Shown: positions 8,409-17,703 of the stretch, piece by piece
Layout of the letters: each line of letters begins with the position of its first letter
Numbering within the stretch: the first letter of the stretch is position 1
DNA from: Streptomyces pacificus
Lineage (GTDB): Bacteria > Actinomycetota > Actinomycetes > Streptomycetales > Streptomycetaceae
Assembly: GCF_011766325.1 (NCBI RefSeq)
Contig: NZ_BLLG01000016.1
Span: forward strand, 62,001 to 126,000
DNA: 64,000 nucleotides
Reading direction: 5' to 3'
Notes under the pieces: generated by a model
Seen by the model: only the letters and a program-made list of their open reading frames with translations
Told to the model about the DNA's origin: nothing
The model's database searches: none
Translations under genes and position numbers: made by a program

Positions 8409-8831
8409 ATGCTCCGCACCATCCGTACCACCGTCGCCGCACTCGCCGCCGCCGGCCTCGCACTCGGCCTCACCGCCTGCACCGAGGCCGCGGACAAGGC
8501 CGTCGACCAGGTCGACAAGGCCGTCACCGAGACCTATGAGGTGACCTACGAGGTCACGGGCAAGGGCGTCGACTCGATCGACTTCCACGCCGGGGGCGGT
8601 ACGGCGATGGAGCCGCAGATCGAGACGGTGCAGAAGCCCGCGCTCCCGTGGAAGAAGACGGTCACGCTGAAGGGCATCATGCCACCGGCTGTCATGCCCA
8701 CCGCGGTGGACCCCACCGAGGCAGAGGTGACCTGCTCGATCACCTACCAGGGCAAGGTCATCAACGAGTCGAAGGACGCCGGTGTCGTGGCGGCGGGCGG
8801 TTGCGTCGCGGTCTCCCCGTTGGCCTGGTGA
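8409..8831 (+). CDS. MmpS-like lipoprotein
   Basis: A 140-residue exported protein. The N-terminus has Arg residues, a hydrophobic Ala/Leu stretch and the lipobox LTAC (Cys about residue 25), so it should be lipid-anchored outside the membrane. Then come a short Asp/Lys-rich helix (ADKAVDQVDKAVTE) and a beta-rich domain with YEVTYEVTGKG and two Cys residues near the C-terminus. This resembles the MmpS-type domain found in actinobacteria, often beside RND transporters, although no MmpL gene is present here. ATG 8409 has a GGGGG ribosome-binding site. It is followed by a strong terminator. Confidence 0.8.
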   Translation: MLRTIRTTVAALAAAGLALGLTACTEAADKAVDQVDKAVTETYEVTYEVTGKGVDSIDFHAGGGTAMEPQIETVQKPALPWKKTVTLKGIMPPAVMPTAVDPTEAEVTCSITYQGKVINESKDAGVVAAGGCVAVSPLAW

Positions 8832-8833
8832 CC

Positions 8834-8880
8834 CGCACGGGTGTGCCGAGCCGCCGGCATCGGCCCGGCACACCCGTGCG
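8834..8880. terminator. 15-bp perfect hairpin terminator
   Basis: The arms CGCACGGGTGTGCCG (8834-8848) and 8866-8880 are perfectly complementary with a 17-base loop, starting three bases after the lipoprotein stop codon. It could also serve the convergent MFS gene. Confidence 0.75.
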
Positions 8881-9062
8881 CGGGCCGCGGCAGCGGGGCG
8901 GTGACCGGCGACGGGCCCCAGGCGCGGGCGGGACAGGTGGGACGCCCGTCCGGCGCGCACTCCGGCCCGCCGGGGGGGGGCAGGGCCCGGCGAACTGCGG
9001 TGCGGCGCACTCCGGCGTGGTGCGGCGTCGGCGGGGTACCGGCACCGGGGGCCGACCGTCGG

Positions 9063-10616
9063 TCACTCCGTCCCCCGTGCCCGGTACGGGCGCCAGAACA
9101 GCGGAAGAGCCAGCGCGGACGCGACCGCCACCAGCCCCGCCAGCCAGATTGCCTGCCCGGTGCCGGTCTCCTGCGCGTCGCGGAGGACCGTCTTGATGAC
9201 CTCCTTGGTCGCGGGTGAGACCCCCGACAGCAGCCGATCGGTCAGAGTCGACTCGGTCAGCGCGTTCGGGAGTGTGCGGGCGTCTTCCTCTGACAGCCCG
9301 ACCGCCCGGGCGACGTCCACCGCGACGTCGTCCTCGAAGTACCGCTGGGCGGCGGAGAACACGGCCACCCCGAAGGCCCCGCCGAGCATGCTGGACACCT
9401 TGAACATTCCCGACGCGGTGCCCGCGAGCCTGAGCGGCGGTCCCGCGACCAGAGCACGCGACATCGGGATGGACATCAAGCCGAGCCCGGCACCCGCCAC
9501 CACCTGTCCCATGACGACCAGGGGAAACCCGGCGCCGTGCCCGAGCGCACCCATGATCAGCGCGCCCGCCCCCAGGAGCACCAGGCCGGTCATCACCGGC
9601 AGCCGCGGGCCCCGGCGGGACTCGAACCGCCCGCCGACCGGAATGAAGGCCAGGATGGACAGGGTCACCGGGAACAGGAGGAGCCCGGTGGTGAACACGG
9701 AGAACCTCTCCACGTCCTGGAAGTAGACGGCCAGCAGGAACACGACACCCGTGAACACGATGCTCATCACGGTGTTGGCCAGAAGCGCCCCCCGGAAGGA
9801 CGGGTAGGAGAACAGGACAAAATCAAACAGAGGTTCGGCCACTCGCTGCTGGAGGAGCACGAAGGCCGTACCGAGAAGCACGGCCGCCCCCAGCAGCCCC
9901 AGGGTCACCGGATCGACGAACCCGCGCTCCTGCCCCACCATGCAGCCGTAGATCAGGCAGAAGAAGGACGCTCCGCTGGTCAGCAGCCCGGGGACGTCCA
10001 CGTGCCGGGAGGCGTCGGGATCACGTGATTCGACGAGCACACTCCTGCGCACCAGCCACAGGGCCGCAAGCCCCAGGGGCAGCACCACCCAGAAGACGGA
10101 CCGCCAGCCGAACAGGGGCGTGAGCGCCCCGCCCACCGCGGGGCCCGCGGCCTCGCCGATCCAGGTGATCCCCATCCACGCGCCGAACGCCCGCGCCTGC
10201 TCGTGCGGAGAGAACATCGCGGGAATCAGGGCGAGCGTGGCGGGGAGCACGAAGGCCGCGGCGCAGCCCATCAGCGCACGGCTCAGCAGCAGACCCGGAT
10301 ACCCCGGCACGAGCACCACGAGCAGGGAGGAGACACCCATCCCCAGGATCCCGAGCTCCAGCATCCGACGGCGTCCGTAGGCGTCGCACAGCCGTCCCGC
10401 CGCGAGGACGAGCACCCCGGTCGTCAGCCCGAAGGCGTTGTTGGCCAGTTGGAGCTGCGTCAGCGTGACGGGGATCTCCGCGGCGACGGTCGGAATGACC
10501 ACGGCGAAGTCGGCGAAGGCCAGCCACACCACGGCGGCGGCGAGGCAGATACCGGCCAGGGCCTGCCAGCGGCGCTCGTGGTGGTCACCGCCCGGGAGTA
10601 CGGTCGGATCTGCCAT
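9063..10616 (-). CDS. MFS transporter, DHA2/EmrB-type (14 helices)
   Basis: A 517-residue multidrug-type major facilitator. The ATG at 10616 has GGAGG six bases upstream. Motif A-like RLCDAYGRRRMLELG follows helix 2, and motif C-like GITWIGEAAGPAVGGAL lies in helix 5. The length and hydrophobic pattern suit 14 helices. A periplasmic stretch near residues 430-490 (FEDDVAVDVARAVGLSEEDA) is typical of DHA2 drug/proton antiporters. The substrate is unknown. A 553-bp spacer separates it from the two-component genes on the same strand, so it may not be co-transcribed with them. Confidence 0.88.
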   Translation of the reverse strand: MADPTVLPGGDHHERRWQALAGICLAAAVVWLAFADFAVVIPTVAAEIPVTLTQLQLANNAFGLTTGVLVLAAGRLCDAYGRRRMLELGILGMGVSSLLVVLVPGYPGLLLSRALMGCAAAFVLPATLALIPAMFSPHEQARAFGAWMGITWIGEAAGPAVGGALTPLFGWRSVFWVVLPLGLAALWLVRRSVLVESRDPDASRHVDVPGLLTSGASFFCLIYGCMVGQERGFVDPVTLGLLGAAVLLGTAFVLLQQRVAEPLFDFVLFSYPSFRGALLANTVMSIVFTGVVFLLAVYFQDVERFSVFTTGLLLFPVTLSILAFIPVGGRFESRRGPRLPVMTGLVLLGAGALIMGALGHGAGFPLVVMGQVVAGAGLGLMSIPMSRALVAGPPLRLAGTASGMFKVSSMLGGAFGVAVFSAAQRYFEDDVAVDVARAVGLSEEDARTLPNALTESTLTDRLLSGVSPATKEVIKTVLRDAQETGTGQAIWLAGLVAVASALALPLFWRPYRARGTE

Positions 10617-11169
10617 GCGCTGCCTCCATCCGCCGGCCCACCCTCCGGCTGTGCCTGGTACCGGTGCGGATGCCGGACCGCGTCCCCGGCGGCACCAGCA
10701 CCATAGAGGAGCAGGACACCGTTCCGGCGCCGCCGTGCCGCCGCGCCGCCGCGCCGAGAGGACCAGGCGCATACGGGCTTCGGCGCGTCGCCGGGCCGGC
10801 GCCCGGCCCGGCGCCCCCTGAGCGGGCGAGCGCCTGCCCGGCGGCCCCCCTCAGGGCCTCGGGGGACCCTGCGGGATGCGGGCCGCCCAGGGACGCGGAG
10901 CCCGGCTCCGCCCGGGCACGCGCGTCAGGGACCGTTCCGGCCTCGCCGGCGGAGACCGCCGCGCCGGTGAGGCGCCACCCCACGCCGCTGCGGGGCACCG
11001 TTCGCGCGGAGCGGAGCACCCACCGCGGCCTCCGCCTTCGGGACCACCGGTCGCGGACCGCCGCCTGAGCGCCGCTGCGGGAGCCGCGCCGGCGGGCGAG
11101 GGCGAAGCGCGGTGTCCGGGGCGCCAGGAGGCGCCGTGCTGCGGGGGCGGCACCGCACCGCGCACCGTC
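10617..11169. other. 553-bp intergenic region
   Basis: Extremely GC-rich, with several GCCGGGC/GCCCGGC self-complementary stretches around 10790-10830 that could terminate the histidine-kinase transcript. No open frame here has a convincing start or protein character. Confidence 0.45.
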
Positions 11170-12417
11170 TCACCGCTCGTGCCGCCGGGAGGGCGGCTCG
11201 AGCGGCAGCTCCACCACGGCCGTGGTCCCGCTGGGCTCGCCTGGTTCCAGCCGGAGGCTTCCGCCCGCCGTCTCGACCCTGACACGCAGGGAGGCCAGAC
11301 CGATGTGCCCGCCGCGCAGGCTCTCGGTCTCCGCCCGCGGGGGCAGGCCGCGGCCGTCGTCGGCCACCACGAGGCGCAGACGCCCCTCCCCAACCTCCAG
11401 GCCGACCCGCACCTCGCTCGCGGACGCGTGCTTGACGACGTTGCCCAGGAGCTCCCGCGCCGCGGCGAACACGATGGACTCATCGGCGAAGGGCGGTACG
11501 GGCGAGCACTCCACCGTGACGCCGAAACCGCCGCGCTGCCCGGCGCCCTCGGCCAGGCCACGCACCGCCCCGGTCAGGCCGAGCCGCCTGAGCGCCGCCG
11601 GATGCAGCTCGCCGACGATCGACCGCATCCTCCGCGCAGCCCTCTCCAGGGCCCGGTCCGCACGCTCCAGGGAGTCCCGGCGGCCGGTGCCGCGGGCCTC
11701 GTCCAGGTCCTGGCGCGCCGCCAGCACGTCCTGCAGGGCGTCGTCGTGCAGCGCCTCGGCCAGTTTGCCGCGCTCCCGCTCCTCCGCGCCGATGGCCTGG
11801 CCCAGCAGATCGTGACTGCGATCCAGCAGTGCCCCGACCGTTCTCACCCGCTCCTGCTGCACCCAGGTCAGGGCGGTGCAGACGGCGCCCAGCAGGAACA
11901 GGCCCAGAACATGCAGCACGACGCGCCCCCACCCGTCGCCGGAGCCCTGCCCGCCCGCGGCCACCAGGTAGGCCGAGCCCGCGGCCGCCGTCATGGCCGC
12001 CGTCACCCGCGCCGACGGCTGGAACACCGCGAGCACCGGGACGAGGAAGAAGGCGTCGTCGACGAGTGGTCTGATGCCCGGGGGAGTGGCGAAGCCGCCC
12101 GACAGCGCCAGCAGCGTGCCGAGCACGACCAGGTCGAGCAGCAGCAGGTACCACGTCCGCGGCAGCCCACCGGTACCCCGCCAAGCCGTGTACACCAGAT
12201 ACAGCGCCCACAGGGCGTAGCCGGACACCAGGATCCCGCAGGCCGCGGCGTTCCCGCGCGGTGGGAAGAGCAGGAGCTGCAGGACCAGCAGAACGACGAT
12301 CAGCAGCCGGACGAGCATCTGGGTCCGTGCCGCGGCACGGACCCGCGTGTCGGCCACGGACCGGGCCGCGGGGCCGGCGCGCGCCTCCCGGCCGCGGTCC
12401 TGTGCGCCTCCCGCCAT
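11170..12417 (-). CDS. Two-component sensor histidine kinase (NarL-partner type)
   Basis: 415 residues. The N-terminal half has about five to six membrane helices (from residue 34, LVRLLIVVLLVLQLLLF). The HisKA_3 dimerisation domain carries the phospho-acceptor His in EALHDDALQDVLAARQ. The C-terminal HATPase has the N box (ARELLGNVVKHA) and G box (VADDGRGLPP, GGHIGLASLRVRV). The sensor part lacks a large extracellular domain, so it may sense within the membrane. The start lies 32 bases after the response-regulator stop, so the two are an operon. The signal is unknown. Confidence 0.92.
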   Translation of the reverse strand: MAGGAQDRGREARAGPAARSVADTRVRAAARTQMLVRLLIVVLLVLQLLLFPPRGNAAACGILVSGYALWALYLVYTAWRGTGGLPRTWYLLLLDLVVLGTLLALSGGFATPPGIRPLVDDAFFLVPVLAVFQPSARVTAAMTAAAGSAYLVAAGGQGSGDGWGRVVLHVLGLFLLGAVCTALTWVQQERVRTVGALLDRSHDLLGQAIGAEERERGKLAEALHDDALQDVLAARQDLDEARGTGRRDSLERADRALERAARRMRSIVGELHPAALRRLGLTGAVRGLAEGAGQRGGFGVTVECSPVPPFADESIVFAAARELLGNVVKHASASEVRVGLEVGEGRLRLVVADDGRGLPPRAETESLRGGHIGLASLRVRVETAGGSLRLEPGEPSGTTAVVELPLEPPSRRHER

Positions 12418-12449
12418 GGATCACTCTCCGTTGCCGTCGCGGCCCGCCG

Positions 12450-13103
12450 TCACTCCAGCAGGCCGCGGCGCATCGCCTCGGCCACCGCGGCTGCCCTGTC
12501 ACCGACGTCGAGCTTCTCGTAGAGCCGCTTGGCGTGGGTCTTGACCGTGCTGGGAGCCAGGAACAGCTCCTCGGCGATCCGGGGGACGCTCTTCCCCTCG
12601 GCGAAGGCCCGCAGCACCTGCTGCTCGCGTTCGCTGAGAAGCCCCTGGTCCTCGCCCGCGCCGGTCCTGAGCCGGACCTGCTCCATCAGGCCGCTCGTGA
12701 GGTCGGGTGGCAGTGCCGTGCCGCCCCGGGACACATCCAGCACGGCTTCGACGATCTCGCGGCGGGTCGCCTCCTTGGCCAGATAGCCGGCGGCGCCCTC
12801 GCAGACGGCCCGGAACACCAGGGGGTCGTCGGTGAAGGCGGAGAGGATGATCACACGCACGGGCAGGCCCTCGCGTTGCACCGCGCTGATGACGGCGAGG
12901 CCGTCCAGGGCGGGCAGCCGGTAGTCCACCAGGGCGACATCGGGCCGGTGGGCGCGGATCTGCTCCAGGGTCTCCGCACCGTCCGCGGCCTCGGCCACGA
13001 CGTCGATCAGCCCGCTCTCCGCGAGCGCCCGGGTGATGCCCTCGCGGTAGATGGGGTGGTCGTCGGCTATGACGACGCGTACGCGGTTCTCGTGTGTACG
13101 CAT
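12450..13103 (-). CDS. NarL/FixJ-family response regulator
   Basis: 217 residues. The receiver domain (1-125) has the acidic pair in VVIADDHPIYREG, the phosphorylated Asp in VALVDYRLPALDG and the Lys in YLAKEAT. The LuxR-type helix-turn-helix (150-217) has LSEREQQVLRAFAEGKSVPRIAEELFL in pieces typical of the family. It is first gene in the operon with the downstream kinase. The start MRTHENRV was chosen because the receiver begins right after it; the open frame extends upstream without protein character. The neighbouring secreted esterase and MFS genes are possible targets, but no operator was identified. Confidence 0.92.
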   Translation of the reverse strand: MRTHENRVRVVIADDHPIYREGITRALAESGLIDVVAEAADGAETLEQIRAHRPDVALVDYRLPALDGLAVISAVQREGLPVRVIILSAFTDDPLVFRAVCEGAAGYLAKEATRREIVEAVLDVSRGGTALPPDLTSGLMEQVRLRTGAGEDQGLLSEREQQVLRAFAEGKSVPRIAEELFLAPSTVKTHAKRLYEKLDVGDRAAAVAEAMRRGLLE

Positions 13104-13381
13104 GCGGCGCGCACCGTCCCGTCCGCCTGTGGAGCCGTGTCGGATCACGGCCCTGAGCCCATTGTCCTGCCGGACCCGCGCCGTGTTCCACACGGGCCCG
13201 GTGCGGTCCGCCGGCAGGCCGCCGCCGTGCGGCGCGGACAACCGGGGGCGGGAGCCCGGCGGCCTCCGGCGGGCCCGCACGACCGGAACCGGCCCTCCTT
13301 TGTCTCGTTCACGGCGTTCCCCTCCGCCATACCCGCCAGTAGAAACCGGCGGTATCCCCTTCCGTGGACAGGAGGACTCCC

Positions 13382-14902
13382 GTGCACCGCAGAAGACGCA
13401 GGCTCAGACTCACCCTCGCGGCCCTCGTCGCCTCGGCCGCCGCCCTCGGCGGCCTGCAGGCCACGGCACCGGCCGCCGCGGCCGACACGAAGCCCACCGC
13501 CTCGGTGCCCCTGCCCGCCGAGCTGGAGCACATCCGGGCCGCACAGGCCACCGCGCTCTACGGCAGCCCCGCCGAACGCCCCTTCGCCGAGCGCAAGACG
13601 TCCCTCGTCTCGCTCGGCGACAGCGAGATCTCCGGGGAGGGCATCGGCACCTACGAGCCCGGCACCAACGGGCCCGACAACTGGTGCCACCGCTCACCCG
13701 ACGCGGCGATCCACCGCACCGGCATCGGCACCGACACCACGTACAACCTCGCCTGCTCCGGAGCCCGCACCGGCCACATCGTGATCGGCGGCACCAAGCA
13801 GCACGCCGACGAACTCGTGCAGAGCGACCATCTCGCCATCAAGGCACGCAACACCAACGTCAAAATGGTGCTGCTGGTCGCCGGAGCCAACGACGACCTG
13901 CGCTTCGGGTCCGTCATCACCGACTGCGTCACACGCTGGTTCCTGTTCAAGGGCGCCTGCGAGCCCGGCTACGCCCCCGGCTGGCAGGCACGGATCGACG
14001 GACTGCGGCCCAAGGTCGAGCAAGCCGCACACGACCTGCGCACCGTGATGCGCGAGGCCGGGTACGCCGACTCCGACTACAAGCTCGTCGTCATGGGCTA
14101 CCCGAGCCCCATCGGCCCGGACGTATACGACAACCCGCGGTTCAGGGGCAAGCTGCTGGGCGGCTGCACCGGCTACGACTCCGACGCCGCCTGGGGCCGC
14201 AACGCGGCCGTCCCCGCCTTCGAGCGGGGAATACGCGAAGCGGCGCGCACCACCGGCGCTGTCTACCTCGACAACTCCCGCCTCTTCCACGGACACGAGG
14301 TGTGCATGGACGACGCGTGGGCGAGAGGGCTCTACATCGACCTCTTCAACCCCTTCCCCCCCGACTCCAACTCCCTGCGCCAGTCCTTCCACCCGAACAA
14401 GAGCGGGCACGCCGCCTTCGCGTCCTGCCTGACCCAGCTCTACGCCGTCGACTGGCGCGAGGCGAGCTGCGCCGACCCCGCGAGCACCTCGCGTCCCGTG
14501 CTCCACAACGGCGCATGGGACGACATGTTCACACCGCTGCGCAACCGCGCGACCGGCACCTGCCTCGACGTGAGCGGGTCGAAGACCGCGAACGGCTCGG
14601 AACTCGCCGGCGGGGACTGCCACGGTGGCCGCAACCAGGAATGGTGGTACGACCGGGAGCGCGGCTCGCTGCACAGCGCACTCACCCACGACCGCTGCCT
14701 GGACGTGCCCCGCAGCGACTACACGGCCGGAGTGTCCCCATACCTGTGGAACTGCCACGGCGGTGCCAACCAGCGGTTCGTCCTTGAAGACGAGACCCTC
14801 AGCCCCGTGTCGGCACCGCACCTGTGCCTGACGCTCACCTCCGCCCGGGGCAGGCCGACCCTGAGCCCCTGCGACGGCTCGGCGCAGCAGCGCTTCGCCT
14901 GA
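13382..14902 (+). CDS. Secreted SGNH/GDSL esterase with C-terminal ricin-type lectin domain
   Basis: 506 residues. GTG 13382 has GGAGGA six bases upstream. Arg-rich n-region, hydrophobic core and an Ala-rich cleavage area near residue 35 make a Sec or Tat-like signal peptide. The SGNH domain (about 60-360) shows block I SLGDSEISGEG, block III VAGANDD and block V FHPNKSGH, so the catalytic Ser, Asn and His are present. The final 120 residues form a ricin B-type beta-trefoil (GTCLDVSGSK, GGRNQEWWYD, DRCLDVP, GGANQRFV). It should hydrolyse an ester, perhaps while bound to a carbohydrate. The substrate is not known. Confidence 0.88.
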   Translation: MHRRRRRLRLTLAALVASAAALGGLQATAPAAAADTKPTASVPLPAELEHIRAAQATALYGSPAERPFAERKTSLVSLGDSEISGEGIGTYEPGTNGPDNWCHRSPDAAIHRTGIGTDTTYNLACSGARTGHIVIGGTKQHADELVQSDHLAIKARNTNVKMVLLVAGANDDLRFGSVITDCVTRWFLFKGACEPGYAPGWQARIDGLRPKVEQAAHDLRTVMREAGYADSDYKLVVMGYPSPIGPDVYDNPRFRGKLLGGCTGYDSDAAWGRNAAVPAFERGIREAARTTGAVYLDNSRLFHGHEVCMDDAWARGLYIDLFNPFPPDSNSLRQSFHPNKSGHAAFASCLTQLYAVDWREASCADPASTSRPVLHNGAWDDMFTPLRNRATGTCLDVSGSKTANGSELAGGDCHGGRNQEWWYDRERGSLHSALTHDRCLDVPRSDYTAGVSPYLWNCHGGANQRFVLEDETLSPVSAPHLCLTLTSARGRPTLSPCDGSAQQRFA

Positions 14903-14943
14903 AGTCCGCGCGGAGTGGTGCCCGGCACCGCACACGGCCGGGA

Positions 14944-14976
14944 GGGGTGGGAGCGGGCGCGGCCCGCTCCCACCCC
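14944..14976. terminator. 15-bp perfect hairpin terminator after the esterase
   Basis: The arms GGGGTGGGAGCGGGC (14944-14958) and 14962-14976 pair perfectly around a 3-base loop, 41 bases after the esterase stop. Confidence 0.8.
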
Positions 14977-15333
14977 GCGGACCGGACTCCGCCGCACCCC
15001 GGTTCGCACAGTCGTCCAGGGGGCGCCATGCTGGTGAGGGAGTCGGGGGACGGCCGTTAGCGCGTCCCTCGCCGAACCCCGCCCGGCAGGGGAACGGGCC
15101 GGGCGGCCGCAATCGCGCCCTGGGGCTGGCGGCGCCGCCAGCCGCCGGGGCCGCAGCCGGCAGGGCCGCCGGGAGCGCCTCGCGGATCGCCCCACCGCGG
15201 AGCCACCGGGCCGGTACCCGCGCACACCCCGATGCCGCACACCGTTACGACCCCCTTACCAGCCCCTCCGTACGGTGGACCGAAGGACCCGGCACCCGGC
15301 ACCGGCCACAAGGGACCCCACCAAGGAAACGCC
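14977..15333. other. Intergenic region before the first P450
   Basis: About 360 bases between the esterase terminator and the P450 start. No gene is supported. A promoter for the P450 must lie here, but no clear -35/-10 pair was found. Confidence 0.4.
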
Positions 15334-16569
15334 ATGACCCAACCCCTGATCCGGCAGATCCTCGACTACGACAACCGCGCGGACCCCTACCCCCTGTACG
15401 CCGAACTCCGCGAGACGCCGGTGCTCCACGACGGCCACGGGACCTACGTCGTCAGCACCTACTGGGAGATCCTCAGCCTCCTCCACGACCCCCGGGTCAG
15501 CTCCGACCGGCGCAAGCGCACCGTGCAGGACATCTACGGCCTGACCCAGGACGCGGACGAGGCCTCGGCCCTGCCGCCGCCCTTCCTCCGTCTGGACCCC
15601 CCGGAGCACGACAGGCTGCGCACGGTCACCAACCGCTCGTTCGGCCCGCCGCACTCGCCCCAGCGCGTCCTGGGGATGCGCGACGAACTCGAAGCGGTCG
15701 TCTCCGGCCTCATCGACGGCATCGGGGACACCGGCCGCATCGACCTCGTCGAGCAGTTCTCCTACCCCTTCCCCGTGACCGCGATCTGCCGCCTGCTGGG
15801 CGTCCCCCGCGAGGACGAACCGCGTTTCCACACCTGGGCGGACACCCTCGCAGCCAGCCTGGACCCCATGCCGGGGGAGGACCCCACCGAACGCAACCAG
15901 CGCACCCGCGACGCCCAGCTGCAGCTCGGCGGCTACCTCGCCGAGCTCCTCGAGAAGCGCCGCGCCCACCCGGGCGACGACATGCTCTCCGAGCTGGCGG
16001 CCGGGTCCCCGGAGCACGGCGAGCTGTCGACGATCGAGGCCATCACCACCTCGGCCCTGCTGCTGATCGCCGGCCACGAGACCACCGTCAACCTGATCAC
16101 CAACGGGATGCTCACCCTGCTGCGCAATCCCGAGGTCCTCGAGCGGCTGCGCGACGACCCCCGGATCGCCCCGCGCATCGTGGAGGAACTGCTCCGCTTC
16201 GAGCCGCCGGTGCAGCTCATCCCCAACCGGACCGCCGTCGCCGACATCGACATCGGCGGTGTCACCATCCCCGGCGGAGCGGCCCTCTGGCTGGTGCCCG
16301 GCTCAGGCAACCGGGACCCGCTGCGCTTCGCCGACCCCGACCGGTTCGACCCCGACCGCGAGGACATCGAGCACCTGGGGTTCGGCAGCGGCATCCACAT
16401 CTGCTTCGGCGCGCCACTGGCCCGGCAGGAGACAGAACTCGCCCTGAGCCATCTGGCGCGCAGACTGCGCAATCCCCGGCTGCTGGAGGACCCCCCGCCC
16501 TACCGCAGGAACGCGGTCCTGCGCGGCCCCCGCCACCTGTACATCGGCTGCGACGAGATCCGGCCCTGA
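15334..16569 (+). CDS. Cytochrome P450 (bacterial class I)
   Basis: 411 residues, usual for Streptomyces P450s. It has the I-helix AGHETT oxygen-activation motif, the K-helix ExxR in VEELLRFEPPVQ, and the haem loop FGSGIHICFGAPLAR with the Cys ligand. The ATG at 15334 follows an AAGGA site; the frame extends upstream to 15232 but without protein character. No ferredoxin, reductase or obvious pathway gene is adjacent, so the substrate cannot be proposed. The sequence looks CYP107-like, but I would not assign a subfamily. Confidence 0.92.
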   Translation: MTQPLIRQILDYDNRADPYPLYAELRETPVLHDGHGTYVVSTYWEILSLLHDPRVSSDRRKRTVQDIYGLTQDADEASALPPPFLRLDPPEHDRLRTVTNRSFGPPHSPQRVLGMRDELEAVVSGLIDGIGDTGRIDLVEQFSYPFPVTAICRLLGVPREDEPRFHTWADTLAASLDPMPGEDPTERNQRTRDAQLQLGGYLAELLEKRRAHPGDDMLSELAAGSPEHGELSTIEAITTSALLLIAGHETTVNLITNGMLTLLRNPEVLERLRDDPRIAPRIVEELLRFEPPVQLIPNRTAVADIDIGGVTIPGGAALWLVPGSGNRDPLRFADPDRFDPDREDIEHLGFGSGIHICFGAPLARQETELALSHLARRLRNPRLLEDPPPYRRNAVLRGPRHLYIGCDEIRP

Positions 16570-16781
16570 CCCCCGCTCGGACCTCCCCCGCGATCCGAGA
16601 GGCATGTCCACCGGGGGAGGGGCATCCGTCCCCCGGACGGAGCCCGCGGCTCCACCACCACGGGAGCCGTTCGGTGGACCACGGCGGCGGGCCGCCTTTC
16701 CTAGCGTGGAGGGCGCAGGCCGGACCCACCGGTCAGGACGAGAAGCCGGAGGGCCCACCGCTCCACGAGAAGGGACCCGTC

Positions 16782-17264
16782 ATGCATGCCATCGCCAAGA
16801 CCGCGCTGTCCACCGCCGCAGCGGGAGCACTCACCCTGGGGGGCGTCGCCGTCGCCACGGCTGACCCGAAGGCGGCAGCACCCGCCCCCGCGGCGACCAT
16901 ACCCGCCCACGTGGCGGCTGTGCCCGCCCCCGCGGCGACCATACCCGCCGAGCGGGCGGCAGCGCCCGCAGCGGACAAGGCGGTGGCGTCGGACGCGAAG
17001 GTAGCCTCCGCAATCGACACGCCGGTTGCCGGGGATGTCGCCGTCGCCTCGCTGCCCGAGCGGAAGAAGGCCGCTGCCAGCGATGTCGCCGTCGCCTCGC
17101 TGCCCGAGCTCAGGGCCGCCTCCGGCAGTGTCGCCGTGGCCTCGCTGCCTGACCTGAAGGCCGCTTCCGGGGGCGTCGCGGTGGCCTCCGGGGCAGAGCT
17201 GAAGGCCGGGACCGGGGATGTCGCCGACGGGTCCAGTGGCGACAGGCTCATCAAGAAGCTGTGA
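16782..17264 (+). CDS. Small exported Ala/Val-rich protein built of about 15-residue repeats
   Basis: 160 residues. A signal peptide (MHAIAKTALSTAAAGALTLG...) with a likely cut after ATA near residue 27 leads into two PAPAATIPA units (residues about 34-60). At least four repeats of about 15 residues follow, of the form xVAVASLPELRAASG (residues about 82-145). The frame is upheld by strong third-position GC, and AAGGGA precedes the ATG. I do not recognise a family. It could be a surface or cell-wall protein. The repeats suggest slippage-driven length variation. Confidence 0.65.
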   Translation: MHAIAKTALSTAAAGALTLGGVAVATADPKAAAPAPAATIPAHVAAVPAPAATIPAERAAAPAADKAVASDAKVASAIDTPVAGDVAVASLPERKKAAASDVAVASLPELRAASGSVAVASLPDLKAASGGVAVASGAELKAGTGDVADGSSGDRLIKKL

Positions 17265-17703
17265 CGCGACGCGGACTCGCCCGTCGCCGTGCGGCCGGAC
17301 CGTCAGCCAGCGGTCCGGCCGCACGGCGTGCGCACGGCGCCGCCGGCGCACCCGCATCGTCGCAGCCGCACCCGCATCGTCGCAGCCGCAGCCGCAGCCG
17401 CACCCGCGTCGCCCGCCGGATCCCCGCCCCCCGGGACCTCGACGGCACGGGCAGCGCTCGGCCCGGGTGGTCTCATGACCACGGGACCACGCCGGCAGAA
17501 GGGCGGGCGGCGCCCCGAGCGCCCCTGCCGCCCCGGCCGCCCCTGAAGGGAGACGGCCCCGGCGCAGATCGGCGCCAAGGTCACGATCCCGTCTCACCCG
17601 CCGCTCCACCCCTTGCGGGCCCCTCGTGGAATCGATTCCAATCTTTCTGCGCCCCTGAGTGCAATCGATTCCACGAGGCGATCCCCAAGGAGGTGGAGCA
17701 GCG
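17265..17703. other. Intergenic region with short tandem repeats and the LacI operators
   Basis: 17348-17387 holds two direct copies of a 20-bp unit (GCACCCGCATCGTCGCAGCC), followed by GCAGCC repeats to about 17412. No gene is supported in this part. The right end contains the double operator described separately. Confidence 0.6.
17622..17678. promoter_or_regulatory. Double LacI-family operator upstream of the ribose-type operon
   Basis: Two copies of AATCGATT-centred palindromes: TGGAATCGATTCCA (17627-17640, perfect) and TGCAATCGATTCCA (17660-17673). With flanking bases the pair forms a larger inverted repeat (CCTCGTGGAATCGATTCCA against the complement of 17660-17678, one mismatch). The centres are 33 bp apart, about three helical turns. 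The site lies 26 bp upstream of the lacI-type start codon, so autoregulation is likely. Confidence 0.8.
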
